The notes beneath the pieces were generated by a model. It had not been told where the DNA came from, made no database searches, and saw nothing but the letters and a program-made list of their open reading frames with translations. Positions 22,079 through 28,137 of a stretch of 29,053 nt of DNA are shown here, piece after piece (the stretch's first letter is position 1; every line of letters begins with the position of its first letter). The translations under genes and the position numbers were made by a program. Origin of the DNA: a bacterium UBP11_UBA4055 (GTDB lineage: Bacteria; UBA4055); contig DFZN01000064.1 of the NCBI GenBank assembly GCA_002382735.1, positions 1 to 29,053 on the forward strand. The letters are read 5' to 3'.

Positions 22079-24238
22079 TTACTGATGCTTTGAAAGCACT
22101 TCGATAACTTCAGGAAGGTCCATACCGATCTTTTTCATATAATCGATCTTTGGAACTCCGTTCTTGGTCCAGCCTCTTCTCTCATAAACCGCATCAAGAA
22201 GCTGCTCGTACCTGTTCTCTCTGTATTTTCTGGTGATCGCGACTTTTTCCTCAACAGATTTACCTGCGGGATCGACACCGATATCTTCCTTCATCTTTTT
22301 ATCGTAGAATTCTTCGAGGCTTTTATATTCTTCCACGGTAACCGGACCTGCAGCTCTGTATGGCTGGGCATCGTGCTTTCTTAATCCGTAACCTCTTCTG
22401 ATGTTGAAAGTTCTCTGGAAGTTGTAAACTCTTTCGGACTGCCTGATCATTTCGTGCTTATCTATGTTACTCCCCGTAACAGCATTGTATATAGCGACAT
22501 AATTATCAACATGCTCGGGAACTTTTGCCGGTTCGTCGGTCTGCGCATTGTTCTCCGGCTCGACATCGTTCCACGGCAGCTTGCAGAGTCCCATCAGTCC
22601 GAACCATGTTCTGAACATCGGGAAATAGTGCAGAGCTTCAGCCTTGTTCTCGAATGTCGGGATGTGATTATTTACCATGTCCATGAAGATCAGCCATGCT
22701 TCGTCGTGCTGCGGCCCTTTGTTCGTCATAGCGTAACCGCCCTGCTGAGCAAGAGACTCTTTTGAAACATACTGTGAGTATTCAAGTCCCTTGTTCTCCA
22801 TTCCGATATCGTTCATGAAATTCATATCCGCACCGTAATGTTCAGCGAAATATTTCTTCATACCCCTAACTCCGAGACCGGCTATCTTTCCGAAACCTTC
22901 TCCTCTTGCCATCTGGTGGATAAGCTCAAGCGCAGATTCGATGTTGCCGAATTTGAGTTCTAAACCGCCGGTATGCTCTTTTGTGATGATCCCGTTCTCG
23001 AAACATTCCATTGCGAAAGCGGTCATTGTTCCGAATGAGATAGTGTCTATTCCATAAGTGTCGCAGTAGAAATTCAGTTCGATTACTGTGTCTGCATCGA
23101 AAATACCCATATTCGATCCAACGCCGGCAGCAGTTTCATATTCCGGGCCGTCAACTATGACCGACTGTCCTTTGTACGGTCCTGATTTAAGCACGAAATT
23201 GTCAACGGCTTTTGCGCAATTCATCGTACAGCCTATCCAGCAGCCGTCGTTCATTCCCTGAGTGAATTTCTTATTCCATACTCTCGAGTGAAGGGCATCA
23301 GCGTTCTTATGCGAACCGAACTTGAAATTATGGGTAGGAAGCAGGTTGTAGTCATTCATGATATTGACAAGGTGAGCCGTTCCCTCCTGCTTCATTCTGC
23401 ACTGGTGCGGATCAAGTTCTTTCATCTCCCTTGCGAACCTGGCTCCTCTTTCTTTTATCGCTTCCATATTTGCTACATGGTTCGGGTCCTGGGTCACTCC
23501 GGCTGATTTTACGACGACAGCTTTGATCTTTTTGTTTCTGAAAACAGTTCCGATACCGCCTCTTCCGGCCTGTTTCAACCTGCATTTTTTTCTTTTTATA
23601 TCGAACCAGCTGAAGTTCAGCATACCGATCATTGTATGATCTGCGGCGTGCCCGGCAGAAATAACAGATATGTTCTTCATGTCTCTCGGGTCTGTGCTGT
23701 CGGAATACATTTCTGTAAGCTGCTCGGCAAGAATGTGACTGTCGATCTCTTCTGCCGGCGCTTCTTCGATCGAGACCGTATTTTTGGTGCCGTCAATTAC
23801 TATAATGACATCATTTTTCGCCTTGCCCTGCAGCTCGAGTGCGTCAAAACCGGAAAATTTTAGGAATGGACCGAAAAATCCGCCGACATTACTGTCTATC
23901 ACTATGTCAGTTATTGGCGAAATAGCCACAACGAGAGACTTTCCCGCTCCGGCGTACTGTGTGATACCGCAGATCGGCCCGGGAGAGATAACTATTTCGT
24001 TCTCGTTATCGTTCCATTTTGTTTCAGGTTTAGTCGCATCCCATAAAAGCCTCAGGCCATATCCTTTTCCTCCGATGAATTTTTCTTTCATCCGGGCAGG
24101 AACAGGCTTTATCATAACATCGTTCGTATCGAGGTTGATGTAAAGAGTTCTGTCGGTGTAGCCTCTGTACAATTCCTTCGGCTCGTAAGTCATCTGCTTT
24201 AGCGGTTTGTGTTTTGACTTCAGCTCGCTGATGTTCAT
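22079..24238 (-). CDS. Tungsten-containing aldehyde:ferredoxin oxidoreductase family protein
   Basis: 719 aa from ATG 24238 (AGGAG 8 nt upstream; the ATG at 24244 is only 2 nt from it). AOR enzymes oxidise aldehydes to acids, or reduce acids, with ferredoxin, using a bis-pterin tungsten cofactor and one Fe4S4 cluster. Domain 1 has KFIGGKGYGLRLLW and GPICGITQYAGAGKS (pterin contacts). The cluster ligands are Cys335, Cys339 and Cys343 (GCWIGCTMNC) and Cys554 (GLMGLCKLPWND), numbered from the upstream ATG. The spacing C-x3-C-x3-C is one residue longer than the C-x2-C-x3-C of Pyrococcus AOR. KGLEYSQYVSKESLAQQGGY and GPQHDEAWLIFMDM are typical of a bacterial subgroup about 700 aa long. First gene of an operon with the carrier and adenylyltransferase; promoter at 24296-24324. 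The substrate is not certain. Confidence 0.93.
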   Translation of the reverse strand: MNISELKSKHKPLKQMTYEPKELYRGYTDRTLYINLDTNDVMIKPVPARMKEKFIGGKGYGLRLLWDATKPETKWNDNENEIVISPGPICGITQYAGAGKSLVVAISPITDIVIDSNVGGFFGPFLKFSGFDALELQGKAKNDVIIVIDGTKNTVSIEEAPAEEIDSHILAEQLTEMYSDSTDPRDMKNISVISAGHAADHTMIGMLNFSWFDIKRKKCRLKQAGRGGIGTVFRNKKIKAVVVKSAGVTQDPNHVANMEAIKERGARFAREMKELDPHQCRMKQEGTAHLVNIMNDYNLLPTHNFKFGSHKNADALHSRVWNKKFTQGMNDGCWIGCTMNCAKAVDNFVLKSGPYKGQSVIVDGPEYETAAGVGSNMGIFDADTVIELNFYCDTYGIDTISFGTMTAFAMECFENGIITKEHTGGLELKFGNIESALELIHQMARGEGFGKIAGLGVRGMKKYFAEHYGADMNFMNDIGMENKGLEYSQYVSKESLAQQGGYAMTNKGPQHDEAWLIFMDMVNNHIPTFENKAEALHYFPMFRTWFGLMGLCKLPWNDVEPENNAQTDEPAKVPEHVDNYVAIYNAVTGSNIDKHEMIRQSERVYNFQRTFNIRRGYGLRKHDAQPYRAAGPVTVEEYKSLEEFYDKKMKEDIGVDPAGKSVEEKVAITRKYRENRYEQLLDAVYERRGWTKNGVPKIDYMKKIGMDLPEVIEVLSKHQ

Positions 24239-24295
24239 GTTCATTTCTCCTTATAATATTAAAATTTCAATTTCATCTCTGATCCGCAACTTAAT

Positions 24296-24324
24296 AAGAT
24301 AAGCATTGGAACTGTATATTTCAA
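24296..24324 (-). promoter_or_regulatory. Promoter of the AOR operon
   Basis: Minus strand TTGAAA (24324-24319), 17 bp, TATCTT (24301-24296), giving a leader of about 50 nt. It is divergent from the promoter at 24351-24379, with 26 bp between the two -35 boxes. Confidence 0.6.
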
Positions 24325-24350
24325 GAAATAAAATTAAAGAAAATTTTTGC

Positions 24351-24379
24351 TTGTTTTAAGAAAGTCTTTTGATTATATT
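24351..24379 (+). promoter_or_regulatory. Promoter of the lipoprotein-asnS gene group
   Basis: TTGTTT (24351-24356), 17 bp, TATATT (24374-24379). Transcription from about 24386 excludes the in-frame ATG at 24369 as start of the lipoprotein gene. Confidence 0.6.
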
Positions 24380-24410
24380 TGAGACCTTATTTAATCAGGA
24401 TATGCGTGTG

Positions 24411-24887
24411 ATGAATAAGATACAGGCCATAACGGCAGCGTTCATTCTCATAACAATTTCGGGATGTGCGTCCGTCAATCCGGTTTATAAAGGCGGAACG
24501 GAAACCGTGAACGATCCGTATGAACCGAAGATCGAAACGGAATCGTTGAGATTTTTTACTTCCGGAGCTGACGGATTAGAAAAAAAATACAGGGTATATA
24601 ATTCAGCGTTCAGGGAAGGTTCCGTTGACTGGATGTGGTATGAACTTATCGTAAGGAACCTCTGCGTCAAAGATGATCAAATATCTTTCAAAGAAGTCTG
24701 GCTTGACGGCGAAAACAGGATCATCAATTCGACGAAGAAAGAAATGAACCTGAAGGAAAAAGATATCTATCTGGAATATTTAGCAGGAATAAAAACAGAT
24801 TGGAAAGAGGGATATTATGTACTCCGGCTCTTTCAGGACAGTCTTAAAATTGCGGAAAAGGAATTTAAAATAACTAAAATTCGATAA
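24411..24887 (+). CDS. Hypothetical lipoprotein
   Basis: 158 aa from ATG 24411 (AGGA 10 nt upstream). Signal peptide KIQAITAAFILITISGC with lipobox TISGC, so membrane-anchored through Cys18. The mature part (PKIETESLRFFTSGADG...) ends in strands with a single-domain beta-sandwich look (DWMWYELIVRNLCVKDDQI, WKEGYYVLRLFQDS), which may be an Ig-like carbohydrate or peptide-binding fold. I do not recognise a family. First of a plus-strand group; the next gene starts 18 nt later. Confidence 0.7.
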   Translation: MNKIQAITAAFILITISGCASVNPVYKGGTETVNDPYEPKIETESLRFFTSGADGLEKKYRVYNSAFREGSVDWMWYELIVRNLCVKDDQISFKEVWLDGENRIINSTKKEMNLKEKDIYLEYLAGIKTDWKEGYYVLRLFQDSLKIAEKEFKITKIR

Positions 24888-24905
24888 CCTTAAAGGGAGC
24901 ATCAA

Positions 24906-25091
24906 ATGGCAAAAAAACAGGTGTACGGTCTAAAAGCCTCCAGAGGACTTTGTCCGGTATGCGGAGACCAGATTCAAGTCGTAAAGATCGTAAAAACTAT
25001 GCTTACAGAGGCTAAAACGCACAAATTCGTTGAAGAAGTGGTCAAGGCTTGCAAGTGTCCGAATAAAACTCTGGATTCTTATCTTAAATAA
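24906..25091 (+). CDS. Small Cys-pair protein, possible zinc ribbon
   Basis: 61 aa, basic. CPVCGDQIQ (C-x2-C) near residue 16 and KACKCPN (C-x-C) near residue 49 could bind zinc. The N-terminus AKKQVYGLKASRG is ribosomal-protein-like in composition, but I recognise no known ribosomal protein. ATG with GGGAG about 8 nt upstream. It sits between the lipoprotein and asnS and is followed 1 nt later by a terminator hairpin. Function unknown; a translation-linked role is only a guess from asnS. Confidence 0.75.
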   Translation: MAKKQVYGLKASRGLCPVCGDQIQVVKIVKTMLTEAKTHKFVEEVVKACKCPNKTLDSYLK

Positions 25092-25092
25092 A

Positions 25093-25115
25093 GTGTCCTC
25101 AGGGACGCTTTTTTT
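25093..25115 (+). terminator. Intrinsic terminator or attenuator just before asnS
   Basis: Stem GTGTCC/GGACGC (one G-T pair) with loop TCAG, followed by seven Ts. Only 25 bp separate it from the asnS ATG, with no room for a separate promoter, so asnS is either read through from upstream or regulated here. Confidence 0.75.
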
Positions 25116-25140
25116 ACATGGTGACTAACTGGAGAATTTT

Positions 25141-26529
25141 ATGGCGTTAACGGTTTACGAAATATGGAAAAGCTATCCGGAAAAACTTGGAAAAGAAATA
25201 GATATCTCGGGATGGGTGAGAACAGAGAGGACATCGAAGAATTTCGGTTTTATCGAACTTAACGACGGAACTTTCTTCAAGAACATTCAGGTCGTTTACG
25301 ACGATACGCTTCCCAATTTCGCCGAGGTCACAAAGATCACGACAGGTTCATCTCTAACTGTAAAGGGAAAACTAATTGAATCTCCCGGAGACAAACAGCC
25401 TTTCGAACTGAAAGCCGAAAATATAGAGATAATCGGACTGGCTGATCCTGAATTTCCACTGCAAAAGAAAAGACACACGACTGAATATCTGAGGACGATC
25501 GCACATTTGAGGCCGAGGACGAACCTTTACAGGGCAGTGTTCAAAGTAAGAAGCCTCGTAGCCTTCGCCATACATAAGTTTTTCACCGAGCGTAATTTCG
25601 TTTATGTCCACACCCCGATAATCACCGGAAGCGACTGCGAAGGCGCAGGAGAAATGTTCCAGGTCTCCACGCTTGACATGAAAAAACCGCCGCTTAACGA
25701 AGACGGCAGTATAGATTATTCAAAGGATTTCTTCGGAAAACAGACGAACCTTACAGTAAGCGGCCAGCTTAATGTCGAGAACTTCTGCATGGCTTTCAGA
25801 AATGTTTACACTTTCGGACCGACATTCAGGGCGGAAAGGTCCAATACTCAGAGACACGCATCTGAATTCTGGATGATCGAGCCGGAAATGGCATTTGCGG
25901 AACTCAAGGACAACATGGATGTTTCAGAAGAAATGGTCAAGTACCTGATCAGCTATGTCCTCGAGAACGCGCCGGAAGAAATGGAATTTTTCAACCAGTG
26001 GGTCGATAAAGGCCTGCTCGAAAGATTGAATTTCGTGCTGAACTCCGACTTTGGAAGGGTCACCTACACAGAAGCGATGGAGGAACTCATCAAGTCAGGC
26101 AAACAGTTCGACTATAAGCCTGAGTGGGGGATCGACCTTCAAACCGAGCACGAAAGATATCTGACCGAGACCGTGTATAAAAGACCTTTGTTCGTAACGG
26201 ATTACCCTAAAGGTATTAAGGCTTTCTACATGAGGGTCAACGAAGACAATAAGACCGTGGCCGCGATGGACCTTCTTGTTCCGGGTGTGGGCGAAATAAT
26301 AGGCGGAAGCCAGAGAGAGGAAAGGTATGATGTTCTTGTCAAAAGAATTGAAGAGATGGGTCTGAGTAAAGAGGATTACTGGTGGTATCTTGACCTGAGA
26401 AGGTTCGGAACTAACAAACACTGCGGATTCGGTCTTGGATTTGAGAGAATGGTGATGTATCTTACAGGTGTCGAGAACATAAGGGATGTCATTCCTTTCC
26501 CGAGAACGCCCAAGAACGCTGAATTCTAA
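25141..26529 (+). CDS. asnS: Asparaginyl-tRNA synthetase
   Basis: 462 aa class IIb synthetase that charges tRNA-Asn. An N-terminal OB fold (DISGWVRTERTSKNFGFIEL, residues about 18-105) binds the anticodon. The catalytic domain follows with motif 2 FRAERSNTQRHASEFWMIEPE (parts FRAERSN and HASEFW) and motif 3 GFGLGFERMVMYLTGVENIR, ending IPFPRTPKNAEF, which is typical of AsnRS rather than AspRS. Length is normal. ATG 25141 with GGAG 6 nt upstream. Its expression depends on passing the hairpin at 25093-25115. Confidence 0.97.
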   Translation: MALTVYEIWKSYPEKLGKEIDISGWVRTERTSKNFGFIELNDGTFFKNIQVVYDDTLPNFAEVTKITTGSSLTVKGKLIESPGDKQPFELKAENIEIIGLADPEFPLQKKRHTTEYLRTIAHLRPRTNLYRAVFKVRSLVAFAIHKFFTERNFVYVHTPIITGSDCEGAGEMFQVSTLDMKKPPLNEDGSIDYSKDFFGKQTNLTVSGQLNVENFCMAFRNVYTFGPTFRAERSNTQRHASEFWMIEPEMAFAELKDNMDVSEEMVKYLISYVLENAPEEMEFFNQWVDKGLLERLNFVLNSDFGRVTYTEAMEELIKSGKQFDYKPEWGIDLQTEHERYLTETVYKRPLFVTDYPKGIKAFYMRVNEDNKTVAAMDLLVPGVGEIIGGSQREERYDVLVKRIEEMGLSKEDYWWYLDLRRFGTNKHCGFGLGFERMVMYLTGVENIRDVIPFPRTPKNAEF

Positions 26530-26545
26530 AAAGTCGGAGTAAAGA

Positions 26546-26944
26546 ATGCTTAAAAAAATTCATCATATCGGTATAGCTGTTAAAGACCTTAAAGCAGCCG
26601 CGGAAAAATATGTGGCTATTACCGGCATAAAACACTACGAAACTGAATATGTGCCTGAACAGGATGTTGAAGTCGCCATGTTCGAAGTCGGAGAGAGCAG
26701 GATAGAGCTTCTTCAGGGAAAGTCAGAGAACTCCCCCATATCGAAATTTCTGGAAAAGAACAGGGAAGGGCTTCATCATGTCGCATATCAGGTGGAGGAC
26801 ATCGAAAAGGCGCTTGAGGAACTTAAGGCTCAGGGATTTATGCTGATCGATGAAAAGCCCAGAATGGGGGCAGGCGGAATGAAAATAGCCTTCATTCATC
26901 CCAAATCAACAAACGGCGTGCTTACAGAATTATCGCAGATATAG
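26546..26944 (+). CDS. mce: Methylmalonyl-CoA epimerase
   Basis: 132 aa, VOC-fold metalloenzyme that interconverts (S)- and (R)-methylmalonyl-CoA between propionyl-CoA carboxylase/transcarboxylase and the B12-dependent mutase. KIHHIGIAVKDL, SRIELLQGKSENSPISKFLEKN, EGLHHVAYQVEDI and RMGAGGMKIAFIHPKSTNGV followed by LTELSQ are the classical family blocks; the metal ligands are a His near residue 7, the His of LHHVAY and the Glu of LTEL. It starts 16 nt after asnS. The mutase and carboxylase are not in the window. Confidence 0.95.
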   Translation: MLKKIHHIGIAVKDLKAAAEKYVAITGIKHYETEYVPEQDVEVAMFEVGESRIELLQGKSENSPISKFLEKNREGLHHVAYQVEDIEKALEELKAQGFMLIDEKPRMGAGGMKIAFIHPKSTNGVLTELSQI

Positions 26945-26971
26945 TCGGCAATGATAATACAGGAGGCGGTT

Positions 26972-27433
26972 ATGATCGAAAGTCTTAAAAAAACAAAGAT
27001 GTTCGAAGACCTTGACGAAAGCATTCTAAAAAAGATCGGGAAGTTCTGCAAACTTGAAAAACATAAGGCGGATTCGACGGTCATTAAAGAGGATGACGAT
27101 GAAAATTACGACATTTTCGTTGTTGTAAAAGGCAGGGTCAAAATTTATGTATCCTCAAAGTTCTTCGCGGACGATTCCGAGCAGCTTAAGGAGATCTATA
27201 CCGTCAACCAGGGTGATTTCTTTGGCGAAATGGCGTGCGTGGTCAAAAGAAGAAGGAGCGCGACGGCCGTAACTGCCAGCGAATCGGAGCTGATCAGGAT
27301 AAACGGTTCAAAACTGAATAAACTGATGGAAAGCGACAAAGAGACAGGCTACGCGATCCTGAAAAAACTATATGAATCCCTTTACGACAGGATCGAGAAC
27401 TCGAACTTCATGCTGCGTAATTTTCTGATATAA
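26972..27433 (+). CDS. Cyclic nucleotide-binding domain protein without DNA-binding domain
   Basis: 153 aa from ATG 26972 (GGAGG 5 nt upstream; the ATG at 26951 precedes that site). A single cNMP-binding beta barrel: SLKKTKMFEDLDESILKKIG, IVVVKGRVKIY-like strands, and a phosphate-binding cassette GDFFGEMACVVKRRRSATAV with the Glu and Arg that bind the nucleotide. It stops after the C helix and lacks the winged-helix of Crp/Fnr, so it is not a classical transcription factor. It may act as a cAMP/cGMP-responsive partner subunit. It follows mce by 27 nt. Partner unknown. Confidence 0.85.
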   Translation: MIESLKKTKMFEDLDESILKKIGKFCKLEKHKADSTVIKEDDDENYDIFVVVKGRVKIYVSSKFFADDSEQLKEIYTVNQGDFFGEMACVVKRRRSATAVTASESELIRINGSKLNKLMESDKETGYAILKKLYESLYDRIENSNFMLRNFLI

Positions 27434-27449
27434 ACTAATCTCCAAAATA

Positions 27450-27971
27450 CTATTTATTAAGCCTCGAAAGCATCTCAATAGCTTCAACATCCATCTTTGA
27501 AAACCCGAACCACTTCTTACCGGGATCTTTCAGCGATGCCCCGAAGTGATAAATTACCTTCTCATCTATCACAATAAAACGGTCGTGGGAATTATCGAAC
27601 ACCTGCTTGTCGAATAATTTTCCCTGCTTCGGCTTGATCTCACCGCTCTCCATTAAAGAAAATATCTTATCTACTCTCTTATCTGTTTCTATCAGTTTCA
27701 GACTTAAACCGGATTGTTTCGTTTCAAGATTACCGCCCCAACTTGATATCGCAAATTGCGACATCAAGTTTTCAAATTCGTCAATTGTTAGCATAAAACA
27801 AAAACTTTCAGGGAATCTCCCCTTATTTCGTTTGACCTGCTCATTTACCCTTCTGGTCTCAACACCATACAGCTCCGCCAGATCTCTGTCCAGCATCACC
27901 TGATATCCCCGGATCGAATATATCTTTTCCTTCAGACTCTCCTCAAATTTTTCCATTTCATATTCCGACAT
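27450..27971 (-). CDS. ORF6N-domain protein, internally deleted
   Basis: 173 aa. The N-terminus (IYSIRGYQVMLDRDLAELYG ... RRVNEQVKRNKGRFPESFCFMLT) is an ORF6N DNA-binding domain of the phage anti-repressor type. Family members usually run about 280-330 aa, continuing from SRWGG into a conserved YAFTEQG block and a C-terminal PLD-like part. Here SSWGG is soon followed by LKLIETDKRVDKIFSLMESGEIKPKQG, and FDKQVFD then jumps to NSHDRFIVIDEKVIYHFGAS. Two internal segments therefore look lost in frame, including the YAFTEQG core and the first half of the PLD-like domain. It may be a decayed but still open gene. It is convergent with the cNMP gene (16-nt gap) and lies next to the CRISPR array. Confidence 0.8.
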   Translation of the reverse strand: MSEYEMEKFEESLKEKIYSIRGYQVMLDRDLAELYGVETRRVNEQVKRNKGRFPESFCFMLTIDEFENLMSQFAISSWGGNLETKQSGLSLKLIETDKRVDKIFSLMESGEIKPKQGKLFDKQVFDNSHDRFIVIDEKVIYHFGASLKDPGKKWFGFSKMDVEAIEMLSRLNK

Positions 27972-28104
27972 AACTGCCTCTCTTACATTACTTTTAAGAA
28001 ATATACAACCAGAGGCGCGTCAAATCGTGACACGGCAAGAAATATTTGCGGAATATTTTTCAGCGCAGCCTATATGCAGTTAGAAAGGGCATGGTCAGGG
28101 GAAC

Positions 28105-28136
28105 TCTGCAAAACCATTATATGTGACATATGCAGA
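28105..28136. repeat. Inverted repeat flanking the CRISPR array end
   Basis: TCTGCA (28105-28110) and TGCAGA (28131-28136) are inverted around a near-palindrome ATATGTGACATAT. It lies 1 bp outside the first repeat, at the probable trailer end. The rest of 27972-28137 shows no gene, and no degenerate extra repeat is seen. Confidence 0.35.
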
Positions 28137-28137
28137 A

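Noticed and set aside
28021..28137. CRISPR leader to the left of the array
   Set aside because: The stretch is short, not strongly AT-rich next to the repeat, and repeat orientation (ATTGAAAC on the minus strand) points to a leader on the right.
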